Shown piece after piece: positions 27,838-37,074 of a stretch of 64,000 nt of DNA. The stretch comes from Desulfonatronovibrio magnus. Its GTDB lineage: Bacteria > Desulfobacterota > Desulfovibrionia > Desulfovibrionales > Desulfonatronovibrionaceae. The stretch spans positions 1 through 64,000 of the forward strand of contig NZ_JYNP01000033.1 in assembly GCF_000934755.1 (NCBI RefSeq), written 5' to 3'. Below the pieces are notes generated by a model that saw nothing but the letters and a program-made list of their open reading frames with translations, searched no databases and was not told the DNA's origin. A program made the translations under genes and the position numbers. Numbering within the stretch: position 1 is the first letter of the stretch; each line of letters begins with the position of its first letter.

Positions 27838-28271
27838 TGAGCTGGAATTTTTCTTGTAATTTTTGCTTCAACAGGGTAAATATATACCACCATTTCAAAT
27901 AATGTGGAGGCGGCTTCCAGCCGCCTGTTTAAAAAGCCTGTAAGAAGCAGGCTGCACCTTTGAATACAGTTACTAACAGGTTCCGTTTCGGGCCGTCCGG
28001 TTTAGGAGCCTCTACGCAACTTAAACCAAATTGGCAATAGATTCAAAGCATTATGGTTTTACCTTATATATTGCTTCGTTCGCTTAGGCTCGCTCGCTAT
28101 GACAGGTTTTCAGTAACTACATCCCTGACAGCTCAGTTGTCAATGCGAGCGAGTCTTCGAGCTCGGCAATCTCTAACATGCGAAGGCTAATCTTTAGTTA
28201 CTCACAGGCTCGGTCACGGGCCGCTCGGTTGATGAGCTTATAAACCATATCACACAAAAAGGAGTAAAATA
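27838..28271. repeat. Intergenic mosaic of repeat families A and C with two tails
   Basis: Positions 27903-28010 hold a family A unit (palindrome GGCGGCTTCCAGCCGCC plus tail), 28044-28182 an inverted family C unit, and 28195-28242 another tail (GTTACTCACAGGCTCGGTCA then CGGGCCGC). The same modules are combined in other orders at 231-484 and 37843-38282. No gene is visible. A GGAG ribosome-binding site lies at the right end for the next gene. Confidence 0.8.
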
Positions 28272-28553
28272 ATGGAAAAAGTACTTTTTAAGAGTGAAGA
28301 AAAGAAACAGACCACCGAAGTAGCTTCTATTTTGCGTATGGTGGCTGATAAGGTTGAATCAGGACGCATTAGTCTCACGCACGGAAGCGATGAAGTTACA
28401 CTTAGTATTCCCAAAACCGTTACCCTTGAGTTCAAGGTTGAAGAGGAAACTAAATCCGGTAAAGATACCTTAAAAAAATCTCTTGAAATTGAACTGGAAT
28501 GGTACGAGGGTGAAGACGGATCACCCACAACGGGTGAGGTCAAAGTCGGCTAA
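28272..28553 (+). CDS. Amphi-Trp domain protein
   Basis: A 93-residue acidic protein matching the small amphi-Trp domain family: N-terminal helix VASILRMVADKVESGRISL, beta strands DEVTLSIPKTVTLEFKVEEET, and a final LEIELEWYEG with the tryptophan typical of the family. Its function is not established. It has a good AAAGGAG ribosome-binding site and stands alone between repeats. Loss of the family is not expected to explain any neighbouring pathway. Confidence 0.8.
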   Translation: MEKVLFKSEEKKQTTEVASILRMVADKVESGRISLTHGSDEVTLSIPKTVTLEFKVEEETKSGKDTLKKSLEIELEWYEGEDGSPTTGEVKVG

Positions 28554-28731
28554 TTGATCACAACCTCGCGGTGACTGTTTCAATTTCCTGAAAGGGTGCA
28601 GACTCGTTAATTTACTGACAGGTTCGGTTCCGGCTCCGGGAGAGGCACTTATCAGTATATCTGAACAGTATACAACCTAAGTAATAAGCTTTTGCATACA
28701 CTTCAACCAATCGTTTTTTACGGGCAAACAT
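28554..28731. repeat. Fragment of element G plus tail
   Basis: Positions 28561-28590 (ACCTCGCGGTGACTGTTTCA) match the end of element G (compare 209-225), and 28600-28645 is a tail copy. Nothing else is recognisable before the LytTR regulator. Confidence 0.6.
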
Positions 28732-29595
28732 ATGTCATTTTTAAAGGCTCTTATAATCCACCCGGAACGTGAGGTCAGCTCCAAGTTACGAGAATATCTG
28801 TCCAGTGAATCCCGTGTTAAGGTACTGGGAGAGGCGATGACCTCTTTCGAGGCCCTGGAGCTTCTGGAAAACATTTCTTATGATGTTTTTTTTCTCAGCA
28901 TCAATCTGCCCAATGGAGTTGATGGCATTGAGTTGACTCAGATGCTGAATCAGAGAAAGACGCGTCCTAACATTGTCTTCATTGCTGACGATGAGCTTAT
29001 GGCTTATAAAGCTTTTGAGGTAGGAGCAACTGACTATCTCATTTGGCCTTTTTCCAGATCAAGGGTACAGAAAACAGTAGAGCGTCTGCACCGTTTTTCA
29101 GCGCAAGCTCGAATTGTAGATCGCAACATTCCTGACAACTCAGATATGCACCAGGAACTGCAGGAGGAAACAGTCAAACTAAATCTTTCTGATACAGATG
29201 AGGATTCATTTTTATTGGCACTGCGCCGTGCATGGGATACCAGCCACAAAGGCCGTATGGAAATTGAAAAATTGCCCATAAACTTAGACGGGAAAATGAT
29301 TCTTGTTCCCTATACGCAAATTGTATTTATAGAAGCTTACGAGGACTACAGTTTTGTTCATACAGCCCAGGATAAATTTTTAACTTCGTATCGCCTGAAA
29401 AACTTGGAAGAACGGCTCAATCGATATGGTTTTTTCAGAGTTCATCGAAAGTATCTTGTAAACCTGGAAATGGTAAATGAAATAGCATCATTACCAGGAA
29501 GTAATTTTATGCTCAGAACTGCAGGCCGCAAAAAAATTGAACTGCCCATCAGCCGAAGACGAATCAGTGACCTTAAACAGATACTTGGACTTTAA
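28732..29595 (+). CDS. LytTR-family regulator with degenerate receiver domain
   Basis: A 287-residue protein: receiver-like domain (1-120) and LytTR DNA-binding domain (about 180-285: VFIEAYEDYSFVHT, RVHRKYLVNLEMV, ISRRRISDLKQILG). The receiver lacks its key residues: the acidic pair is His10-Pro11, the phosphoacceptor Asp is Ser56 (DVFFLSINLPNG) and the conserved Lys is Trp105 (DYLIWPF). Control by Asp phosphorylation is therefore unlikely. No histidine kinase gene is adjacent. It sits directly upstream of acetyl-CoA synthetase in the same direction, with a 185-bp gap, which makes acs the first target to test. Confidence 0.9.
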   Translation: MSFLKALIIHPEREVSSKLREYLSSESRVKVLGEAMTSFEALELLENISYDVFFLSINLPNGVDGIELTQMLNQRKTRPNIVFIADDELMAYKAFEVGATDYLIWPFSRSRVQKTVERLHRFSAQARIVDRNIPDNSDMHQELQEETVKLNLSDTDEDSFLLALRRAWDTSHKGRMEIEKLPINLDGKMILVPYTQIVFIEAYEDYSFVHTAQDKFLTSYRLKNLEERLNRYGFFRVHRKYLVNLEMVNEIASLPGSNFMLRTAGRKKIELPISRRRISDLKQILGL

Positions 29596-29780
29596 TCATC
29601 TCGCCGTTTAACCAAATCTTATTGCCTCTAACCGATTAAATATCCAATTTTCTTTTATTTCATTTAAACAGAGAATCAGTTTACCGCACGAATATGGCAT
29701 AAACAGGCGTCTCAATTTGAACATATTTCAAAAGATAAAGTGATCTTAGCATTACATTGTTAAGAAAGGAGGATGATTCT

Positions 29781-31700
29781 ATGGAAGGTAAAGGAGCCCT
29801 TGATTCCCTGCTACAGGAAGAGCGAGTATTTAGACCCCTGCCTCAGATGGTTATTGAGGCAAACATCAACCCACAAGAATATTCTGTGGTGATGAAAAAA
29901 ACTAAGGACGACTACTTAAGTTATTGGGAAGAAGCAGCCAAGGAGCTTGACTGGTTCAAGAAATGGGACAAGGTACTTGATGACTCTGAACCGCCTTTTT
30001 ACAAATGGTTTACCGGAGCCAAGTGCAACATTGTCTACAACGCTTTAGACAGGCATATTGAAACAGCCAACAAGAACAAGCTGGCTCTGATATGGGAAGG
30101 TGAGCCGGGTGATTCCAAGAAAATGACTTATTATGAACTCTACCGAGCAGTAAATAAGTTTGCCAACGCATTGAGGTCTCTTGGTATTCAGAAAGGCGAT
30201 CGGGTAGTACTGTACCTTCCTCCTTTGCCCGAAACCATGATTGCCATGCTGGCCGTTGCCAAGGTTGGCGCAGTTCACAGTATGGTGTTTGCCGGTTTTT
30301 CTGCCAAGGCGTTAAGGGATCGCATAGAAGACGCAGAAGCAAAACTCATCATAACAGCTGATGGATTCTACCGCAATGGACGCGTTATCAATCTTAAAAG
30401 TATTGTAGATGAAGCATTGGTAGGTGGATGTGACTGCTTAGATACAGTAGTTGTTGTTCACAGGGCCAATGTTGAAGTTGAAATGACTGAAATGCGCGAT
30501 ATCTGGTATGAGGATCTGGTCCGGCAGGAAAGCCCCATTTCCGAGACAGAGGTCATGGACTCTGAAGACATGCTGTTTCTTCTGTACAGTTCTGGGACCA
30601 CGGGCAAGCCCAAAGGTATTGTGCACACACATGGTGGCTACATGGTTGGTGTTCATCGCTCACTAAACTGGGTCTTTGACATTAAACCAACTGATATTTT
30701 CTGGTGCACTGCAGATGCAGGGTGGATCACAGGACACAGTTATGTTGTATATGGACCACTAATGGCCGGTACAACCACCATAATGTTTGAAGGGCACCCC
30801 TTATATCCACAGGCTGATCGTTTGTGGCATATTGTTGCCCGATACGGCGTTAACATATTTTATACAGCGCCTACATTGATCAGAATGCTCATGCGTTTTG
30901 GTGCTCAGTACCCCAAACAGCATGATCTGTCCACGCTAAGACTTCTCGGCACAGTAGGTGAGCCAATTAATCCTGAAGCATGGATGTGGTTTTATAAAAA
31001 TATTGGACGCTCTGAATGTCCTGTCATGGATACCTGGTGGCAAACTGAAACAGGATCTTTCATGATCAGTGCACTGCCCATATCTCTGCTCAAGCCTGGA
31101 TCAGCAACCAAACCTTTGCCAGGGATTGAAGCTGATGTGCTTGATGAAGACGGAAATCCAGTACCTCCAGGAAAAGGCGGGTATCTGGTGCTCAAAAACC
31201 CATGGCCATCAATGCTTCGCACTCTTTATAAGGATCCTGACAGATACAAGAAAACTTACTGGGAAAAATTTCCTGGTTACTATCTTGCAGGGGATGTTGC
31301 CAGAAAAGACGAGGATGGCTACTTCTGGATACAAGGTCGTTCAGATGATGTACTCAATATAGCTGGGCACAGAGTAGGTACTGCTGAGCTGGAAAGTGCC
31401 CTGGTATCTCACAAGGCTGTTGCTGAAGCTGCTGTTATCGGAGTACCAGACAAAATCAAGCACGAAGTTGCCAAAGCATTTGTAACACTCAGTGCCGATG
31501 TTGATGTGGAAAACACAGACGATCTTATCAAAGCCCTGAAAGGTCATGTCCGCAAGGAGCTCGGTCCCGTTGCAGTTGTTAAAAGTATTGAATTCAGAGA
31601 AAAGCTGCCTAAGACGAGAAGCGGAAAGATCATGCGCCGAGTCCTCAAAGCCCAGGAACTTGGTGAAGAAGTTGGAGATACATCTACCCTTGAAGATTAA
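29781..31700 (+). CDS. acs: Acetyl-CoA synthetase
   Basis: A 639-residue AMP-forming acetyl-CoA synthetase, which activates acetate through acetyl-AMP. Motifs: LLYSSGTTGKPKGIVHTHGG, WCTADAGWITGHSYVVYGPL, DTWWQTETGSFM, YFWIQGRSDDVLNIAGHRVG, and the C-terminal PKTRSGKIMRR, whose Lys is the site of regulatory acetylation in known enzymes. The ATG is preceded by AAAGGAGG at eight bases. A TTG eight codons upstream is rejected because it precedes that site. In a sulfate reducer that excretes acetate, the enzyme would serve acetate scavenging. Confidence 0.97.
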   Translation: MEGKGALDSLLQEERVFRPLPQMVIEANINPQEYSVVMKKTKDDYLSYWEEAAKELDWFKKWDKVLDDSEPPFYKWFTGAKCNIVYNALDRHIETANKNKLALIWEGEPGDSKKMTYYELYRAVNKFANALRSLGIQKGDRVVLYLPPLPETMIAMLAVAKVGAVHSMVFAGFSAKALRDRIEDAEAKLIITADGFYRNGRVINLKSIVDEALVGGCDCLDTVVVVHRANVEVEMTEMRDIWYEDLVRQESPISETEVMDSEDMLFLLYSSGTTGKPKGIVHTHGGYMVGVHRSLNWVFDIKPTDIFWCTADAGWITGHSYVVYGPLMAGTTTIMFEGHPLYPQADRLWHIVARYGVNIFYTAPTLIRMLMRFGAQYPKQHDLSTLRLLGTVGEPINPEAWMWFYKNIGRSECPVMDTWWQTETGSFMISALPISLLKPGSATKPLPGIEADVLDEDGNPVPPGKGGYLVLKNPWPSMLRTLYKDPDRYKKTYWEKFPGYYLAGDVARKDEDGYFWIQGRSDDVLNIAGHRVGTAELESALVSHKAVAEAAVIGVPDKIKHEVAKAFVTLSADVDVENTDDLIKALKGHVRKELGPVAVVKSIEFREKLPKTRSGKIMRRVLKAQELGEEVGDTSTLED

Positions 31701-31712
31701 TCAATTAATAAT

Positions 31713-31744
31713 AAAGCCCGGAATACTTATTCCGGGCTTTTCTT
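31713..31744 (+). terminator. Intrinsic terminator of acs
   Basis: A perfect 12-bp stem (AAAGCCCGGAAT, loop ACTT, ATTCCGGGCTTT) is followed by TTTCTTT, 12 bp after the acs stop. This is the clearest rho-independent terminator in the window. Confidence 0.92.
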
Positions 31745-31890
31745 TGGAGACTTGCGTCATTTTAGTAACTTACCGTTTCAATCAGTAGAAAAAACTATAA
31801 GTGTATTTAACCTTGAAAGAGCTATGATGCCCAGATCATTATTCTTCAAACTTCAGCCTACAGTCTTCAGTCTCAAATGTCGCAATATTC

Positions 31891-34827
31891 TTATATTATT
31901 CTGAATTTATTATCTAAGGTAATAGTTTCAGATGCCTTTTCCACTTGATCATGCCCCCCAATGACACAGATCATGCCAGGGTCTTCCTTAAATGCAGTTT
32001 CCAAAGTTCTTCCGAACTCCTGGAAATGATCTAAGGAAGTAGAGAGAATCTCATTTCTCACTTTTTGCCTGTGATCATCATCAATATTTGTCAAATACCT
32101 TACAGCTGAAGAAAACCCTTTAGCATCAGGAAGCTGATAAGAGTCCATTTCTCCGATTGCACCTATAACAGCTTTTTCCACTTCATCTTCGTTGAGGTCT
32201 TTTCTAATTAAAAATGAGCCACATCCTGCAAAAGCATTGAGCGTTTCAATAATATTGGGATCTCTGTAAGATGCGAAGGTCATTATATTAGATAAATAAT
32301 CATAACTGCCAAATGCTCCGTAAGCACCTCCCTGTACACGTATTTGATCCCAGAGCCAGCTTGCCCGCAGAAATCTGCTTGCAACAAGACTTGATCCGTG
32401 AAAGTTATACTTAGTATTTGCAAGGCTGACAGTTTTTCCAACGTAATTGACCTGGGCAGGTATAAAAATTCCTTCGTTGCCAGCCTCGCAGCATGATACC
32501 CAGGTGGAGGTTGATATTTCATGCTTATCAATACTGTCCAGAAAGTTCTCAGCTTCTATCTGATATTTTTTAAGTAAATCATCTTCAGCCGTGATATTTA
32601 CCAGCATAGCATCTTTATGGAAAAGCAGAAAGCCTATTTCGTTCAGGTCTCGTTTTATTTTATCCCAGTCTTTATCCATCATTTTAATCAGATGTCTCAA
32701 GAACAAAAGATAGCTTAATCCAGACATATGTTCCTGAGCCCAGTCTGCTTCACTATACCTTGATTTCAGCCTTAACCCGACAAACCTGTGACCTGCAGGA
32801 ACTAAACTTTGTTCCATGGCTGATTTTTCTTCCAGAAGAATCTGTTTAAATCTATCTCTGTTTCCTAAATCTACTTCTTTAATAATTTCCCGTATTATTT
32901 GAAAAAGATCAGGAACATTGTCGGGCAGTGCTTTTGCTCTTAGAAACAATCTGCACGCACCTGACTTTTGGCCTTTAATGGAATTGGAAAACACCACTGG
33001 AGACAAGCCGCCAGTTTTTTGCCTGATTAGTGTTGTCATGTTAACAAAATCTTTATCTTTGGTGCCCATCTCAACCAGGGCCCGACCAAAAAGTGGAATA
33101 TATGGGAGATATTTTTGTGGAAGAAAATGCAGGTCAAAGCCCAGATCAAAATAATAAATACCATTTGTAGGAAGGGGATGAATCAAAGTTTCAACTCCTT
33201 TTAACTCAGTCACCTCCCTGGGAACTGTTTTGACCTTCTCTTCCATATCAGACCTCTGGAGTCTCGGGATACGGGCTAGTTCCTGAGGATCATCTGATGC
33301 TTCCTGAAACTGTTTTAATTCTGCATTTTTTTGGATAATCTTATGAATTTCTTCGTCAGTCATCCTTAATCTTGCCTCTTGTAACTGTTGTGTTTCTTCT
33401 TCCTGGATCATGGCTTCAAGGCCCTGATCAGGCTCAAGGATAACAACCGATCTATGTTCATTTTCTATAAGGAATTTATTAATCAAGTCTTCAAAAATTC
33501 GCTCTCCTGAATCAAGCCTTGTTTTAATATTTTCCAGTACATCAGAAAATTCCATTAAAGTGAAAGGACTGTCATCATAAAGCCAGGTTGTCAAAGCCCT
33601 GAACATTACTGCCATTCCCCTGGGAAACGATCCTGTGTTATTTTCTCTTAATGCAAACTCAAGACTGTTAATGGCAGCTTTAATGATTTCCTTGTCTATT
33701 CCATCTTCAACGAGCTTTTTAAGAGTAGTTTTTATGAGTCTTTCAACTTTACTAAGGTCCTTGGAATCGATGCCGCGCATCCCTGTTGAGTAGTACATTT
33801 GCCTAATGTCCGATTCAAGGCCAACCCCAGCCAAATCTTCTCCAAGGCCTGAGTCGATCAATGCTTTTCGCAACGGAGATCCTGGCATACCCGTCAGAAT
33901 ATAATCCAGAATTCTTAAGTTCAGGTTTAGTTCAGCATCAAAAGTATCAGGAAGAAGCCAGTTGACTGTCAGGAAGGATTTAGGATTGCTTTCGTTAGAA
34001 GCACTGTACGATTTAATAACTCTTTGATTCATTTTTAATTTCGTTTGAATCTTAATATCTGAATCGATTTTTTGTAAGTCGAACTGGTCTAAATAATGGC
34101 TCAATTTTTCCAAACGTTCATATTCATCATTATCACCATAAAAAAAGATAAAGGCATTGGAAGGATGATAATACTTTTTATGGAAGTCGGTAAAATTTTC
34201 ATAAGTCAGGTCTGGTATGACCTTAGGATCCCCACCTGCATCGAATCCATAGGTAGAATCTGGAAAAATTGACATTTGCGAATAGTCGTATAACAGGCTT
34301 TCAGGAGATGAGTATGAGCCTTTCATTTCATTAAAAACTACGCCTTTATATTTTAGCGGGGCTTTTGGGTCGCTGACTTCATAGTGCCATCCTTCCTGCT
34401 CAAATGTTTGCCTGGCAAGCTTTGGGTAAAATACTGAGTCAAGATATACATCCATTAAATTGTAAAAATCCTGAAGGTTTTGACTCGCTACAGGGTAGCA
34501 AGTTTTATCAGGAAACGTTATTGCATTTAAAAATGTTTGCAGAGAACTTTTTAACAGCTCTACAAATGGTTCTTTAACGTTATATTTCTTAGATCCGCAT
34601 AGAACTGAGTGTTCTAAGATGTGCGCTACACCAGTATTATCTTTTGGTGGTGTTCGAAAATTTATACTGAACACCTTGTTTTCATCATTGTTTTGCAGCG
34701 ATAAAATTCTGGCATTTGTTTTTTTATGTATGTAGAGCCTGGCATGAGAGTTAATTTCTTTTATTTCTTTTTCTTCCAGCAATTCATATTTATCCTGATA
34801 ACTCACGTAATCCTCCTGATATGTCAT
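31891..34827 (-). CDS. M16 family metalloprotease (presequence protease/PreP type)
   Basis: A 978-residue zinc protease of the pitrilysin M16C group. The inverted zinc motif HILEH is at 69-73 and the third ligand Glu at about 167 (VFNEMKGSYSSPE). The two halves (catalytic and inactive) plus the M16C-associated middle segment give the normal length of nearly 1000 residues. These closed-chamber enzymes degrade peptides, including cleaved targeting or signal peptides. There is no signal peptide, so it acts in the cytoplasm. It is monocistronic. The gap of 146 bp between the acs terminator and its stop contains nothing I recognise. Confidence 0.93.
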   Translation of the reverse strand: MTYQEDYVSYQDKYELLEEKEIKEINSHARLYIHKKTNARILSLQNNDENKVFSINFRTPPKDNTGVAHILEHSVLCGSKKYNVKEPFVELLKSSLQTFLNAITFPDKTCYPVASQNLQDFYNLMDVYLDSVFYPKLARQTFEQEGWHYEVSDPKAPLKYKGVVFNEMKGSYSSPESLLYDYSQMSIFPDSTYGFDAGGDPKVIPDLTYENFTDFHKKYYHPSNAFIFFYGDNDEYERLEKLSHYLDQFDLQKIDSDIKIQTKLKMNQRVIKSYSASNESNPKSFLTVNWLLPDTFDAELNLNLRILDYILTGMPGSPLRKALIDSGLGEDLAGVGLESDIRQMYYSTGMRGIDSKDLSKVERLIKTTLKKLVEDGIDKEIIKAAINSLEFALRENNTGSFPRGMAVMFRALTTWLYDDSPFTLMEFSDVLENIKTRLDSGERIFEDLINKFLIENEHRSVVILEPDQGLEAMIQEEETQQLQEARLRMTDEEIHKIIQKNAELKQFQEASDDPQELARIPRLQRSDMEEKVKTVPREVTELKGVETLIHPLPTNGIYYFDLGFDLHFLPQKYLPYIPLFGRALVEMGTKDKDFVNMTTLIRQKTGGLSPVVFSNSIKGQKSGACRLFLRAKALPDNVPDLFQIIREIIKEVDLGNRDRFKQILLEEKSAMEQSLVPAGHRFVGLRLKSRYSEADWAQEHMSGLSYLLFLRHLIKMMDKDWDKIKRDLNEIGFLLFHKDAMLVNITAEDDLLKKYQIEAENFLDSIDKHEISTSTWVSCCEAGNEGIFIPAQVNYVGKTVSLANTKYNFHGSSLVASRFLRASWLWDQIRVQGGAYGAFGSYDYLSNIMTFASYRDPNIIETLNAFAGCGSFLIRKDLNEDEVEKAVIGAIGEMDSYQLPDAKGFSSAVRYLTNIDDDHRQKVRNEILSTSLDHFQEFGRTLETAFKEDPGMICVIGGHDQVEKASETITLDNKFRII

Positions 34828-35349
34828 TATTTTGTTATTATCCTGGTATTAGTAACTTACACCTCAAACTCTGTTTGCCGTTCCCCGGCAAATGAAAAAA
34901 CTTCTTTCTTCCTTTGCATCCTTTGCGTCTTGAGTGAGTCTTCCAACGGGCAGTTAAAATATCTTTTTTTGGGTTGCGGGCACGTCCCGCATTAGTAGCT
35001 TACCGTTTCAAACCTTTAGAAAAATTCAAGATAGTTGGTATCTGTATAACGCTTTAGGTCTGGCATGGCTTCCTGCCCGGAGGCATACAGTCCGGAGGGG
35101 GACTGGCCGGGACCCACTTATCCCAAATAATGAGTCATTTTGAGCACAAATTGATTCAGTGGTTTTTGAGGGAGCATTACCCATTTCTAAAAACTTGAAG
35201 ACTGAGTTGTATGTCATAGCTATTTTGAGGTTAAAACCCGAATGTAACAGCTTGACTCGGAGACTGCCCTCAATTGACTTTTCAGAAACGCGTAACGCTC
35301 CCGTTTTTGACTGCTGGCTCATGCTAAGATTTTTCTTTATCTATTTTCA
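34828..35349. repeat. Intergenic repeats: family D fragment, half element E, complete element F
   Basis: Positions 34878-34993 are an inverted family D fragment. Positions 35038-35158 are an inverted half of element E (end GTATCTGTATAACGCTTT, then the TTCCTGCCCGGAGG arm and the GACCCACTT core). Directly abutting, 35170-35302 is a 133-bp element F whose ends are GGGAGCATTACCCATTTCT and the complement of GGGAGCGTTACGCGTTTCT. No gene is present. Confidence 0.8.
35170..35302 (-). mobile_element. MITE-like element, family F
   Basis: A 133-bp element with about 19-bp imperfect terminal inverted repeats of the type GGGAGCRTTACGCGTTTCT. Internal conserved segments include AGCTATTTTGAGGTTAAAAC. Another complete copy is at 51735-51885; one-ended copies are at 40936-41070, 41720-41762, 43760-43782 and 49080-49175. 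It has no coding capacity. It is often joined to element E, as here and at 48875-49175. Confidence 0.7.
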
Positions 35350-36027
35350 TCAGTCTTCAAGAAGCAATTTTTTCCTCTCTTTCCAATCAGGCAAAAATGC
35401 TGTCATCAATGTCTTGAAATTATGATTGTGAGACGGCTCGATAAGATGCACCATTTCATGCACCAGCACATATTCCAATGCCTCTTTATCTAAAACAAAC
35501 AGCGCGGTGTTAAGGTTTATCTTTTTTTTCCTGATATTACATGAACCCCACCTTGTCTTCATTTTTCGAGCTTGCAGCCTATTTACCTGAACTCCGATTC
35601 TATTTTCCCATTTTGTCAGAAGCACCTGAGCTTCTTCAATTAGTTGTCTCCTTGTCCAGTCATATAGAAGCTTTTTTTTCTTTTCTAAATCAAAACCTCT
35701 TCTCATATACACATTTATTCTTGACCGCTCCATAGATATACTATTTTTGTTTTGGCCTTCCCGATAAACAATTTTATGATGTTTACCCCAAACATGTAAA
35801 TATTCAGGTAAAGCCTCCTGTTTGTCTAATAAAGTCTTCATACTTTTGAATTTCAACACTTTCTTAGACAGCCATTTCTTATGCACAGACAGATTTTTTT
35901 GGATCTGATCCATAGTCATCAGTTCTGGAGCAGTTACAACAACTTCACCATCAGGAGGATATACCCTGATGTACATATTTTTGATTTTTTTAAACTGAAC
36001 TTTTATTTGTATTTTTGAATATTTCAT
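35350..36027 (-). CDS. YgjP-like metalloprotein (M48/SprT-type HExxH)
   Basis: A 225-residue protein of the YgjP (DUF45) family. The motif HEMVH at 190-194 with a further His at 200 or 202 gives a zinc site, and the segment TRWGSCNIRKKKINLNTAL is diagnostic. The family is predicted to be metal-dependent hydrolases or proteases; no substrate is established. Its start overlaps the stop of the acetolactate decarboxylase gene (ATGA), so the pair is translationally coupled. Confidence 0.85.
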   Translation of the reverse strand: MKYSKIQIKVQFKKIKNMYIRVYPPDGEVVVTAPELMTMDQIQKNLSVHKKWLSKKVLKFKSMKTLLDKQEALPEYLHVWGKHHKIVYREGQNKNSISMERSRINVYMRRGFDLEKKKKLLYDWTRRQLIEEAQVLLTKWENRIGVQVNRLQARKMKTRWGSCNIRKKKINLNTALFVLDKEALEYVLVHEMVHLIEPSHNHNFKTLMTAFLPDWKERKKLLLED

Positions 36028-36755
36028 TTGGCTTTTTTCGGCATTTTTTCTGCAACTTCCAGATCTTCTTTAACATTTCTGGTAAAATCAGCAGTTAAAT
36101 ATTCAAAGCTGAAAGGCAAGTCCATTTTCAAGGACTTAAGTATCTGGATCCCTATTCTCATACGAATTGGTTTACAGTTCAGCAGGTGACCTCCGTAACT
36201 TCTATCATCAGATAGAAAATGCAAGTGAGTTCCTGTAACATTTATTGAACCCAAAAAGTCAGGAGTGTAAAAACCAGCTAATGTACCTGAAATTCCATTT
36301 CTCATGAACAATTGCTGATCTTTAGCCACTTCTGCGAGAGGGCGATAATGATCCTGCTTTGCTACCGACCGAACTGTCATACTCTCAAAGTCTCCATCAA
36401 TCCATAAAGCATACATCATATTTTTTGATGGAACAATTTCTTTAATCATTGCCATTAGTCGGTCAAAGTCTTCAATATTGTAATTGATTTCCTCGCTAAG
36501 CATCTCATGAAAGTGCGTAACGCAGGCAAAAGGAGTGCACGCATCTTTATCAGGTTCATTTACTCTCCCATCACCAGTTATTTGATATGCTTTACCTCCA
36601 AGAAGCATTAACTCCCCATCTAAATCATTGAAAGTGCCAAGCCCAAAATCGCCGTTACGCATAACCTGTTTTAGTGTTTTATTTTCACGATAAATTCCTT
36701 CCACCAAACTGTTAACAGGTGCTGAAACATATAGCGTATCATCAAATTTATCCAT
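36024..36755 (-). CDS. budA: Alpha-acetolactate decarboxylase
   Basis: A 243-residue BudA, which converts acetolactate to acetoin. Conserved parts are DFGLGTFNDLDGELMLL, the central GTLAGFYTPDFL and the zinc-binding THLHFLSDDRSYGGH, which supplies three His ligands in known enzymes. ATG at 36755 is preferred because GGAGA lies about ten bases upstream; a TTG three codons earlier is too close to that site. Acetolactate synthase and acetoin reductase are not adjacent, so its role may be to divert excess acetolactate or pyruvate. Confidence 0.93.
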   Translation of the reverse strand: MDKFDDTLYVSAPVNSLVEGIYRENKTLKQVMRNGDFGLGTFNDLDGELMLLGGKAYQITGDGRVNEPDKDACTPFACVTHFHEMLSEEINYNIEDFDRLMAMIKEIVPSKNMMYALWIDGDFESMTVRSVAKQDHYRPLAEVAKDQQLFMRNGISGTLAGFYTPDFLGSINVTGTHLHFLSDDRSYGGHLLNCKPIRMRIGIQILKSLKMDLPFSFEYLTADFTRNVKEDLEVAEKMPKKAK

Positions 36756-36812
36756 TTTATACAATTCTCCATCAGTGTTTTGATTTCCAATTTATCATAA
36801 TTATTTGAAATT

Positions 36813-36986
36813 CGTAGCAGTACAGCCATTTGCATGTGGCACGGCTTCCTGCCCGGAGGTTTACAGCCCGGAGGGGGACTGGCTCTTTCAGCCCTTGTTT
36901 TATTAAGTCTGTGTTTTACATCAACAAAAAACAAGGGCTGGGGTGCCTGTCCCCTGCTTTCCTTAGAAAAGGGCTAAACTATTACG
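36813..36986 (-). mobile_element. MITE-like element, family E (second core type)
   Basis: A 174-bp element with imperfect ends (CGTAGCAGTACAGCC and the complement of CGTAATAGTTTAGCC). The arms match the element at 14295-14475, but the core is different: AGCCCTTGTTTT...AAAACAAGGGCT, a 12-bp perfect inverted repeat. The same core is in the copy at 48875-49048. Confidence 0.7.
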
Positions 36987-36994
36987 AAAATTCT

Positions 36995-37023
36995 TTGACT
37001 TGTCATTTGCCATCTTTTGAAAT
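36995..37023 (+). promoter_or_regulatory. parA: Candidate sigma-70 promoter of parA
   Basis: TTGACT (36995-37000) and TGAAAT (37018-37023) are separated by 17 bp, with 5/6 and 4/6 matches to the consensus. Transcription would begin near 37030, immediately upstream of parS, so ParB bound at parS could repress its own partition operon. Confidence 0.4.
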
Positions 37024-37040
37024 AAATTAAAGTTACTCGA

Positions 37041-37056
37041 TGTTTCACGTGGAACA
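37041..37056 (+). promoter_or_regulatory. parS centromere site
   Basis: TGTTTCACGTGGAACA is the exact reverse complement of the canonical bacterial chromosomal parS (TGTTCCACGTGAAACA). It lies 19 bp before the parA start codon. ParB binds it, spreads with CTP, and ParA moves the complex. I found no second full match in the window. Confidence 0.95.
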
Positions 37057-37074
37057 TTTTCTTTGGAGGAAAAA

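Larger units (their letters stand above)
36756..37074. other. Divergent budA/parA gap with element E, promoter and parS
   Basis: The gap contains a family E element (36813-36986), then a candidate promoter and the parS site just before parA; each has its own entry. Nothing else is recognised. Confidence 0.7.

Noticed and set aside
29690-29715. A possible sigma-54 promoter before acs (TGGCATAAACAGGC)
   Set aside because: The GG-to-GC spacing is one base short of the required distance and the distal element does not match.
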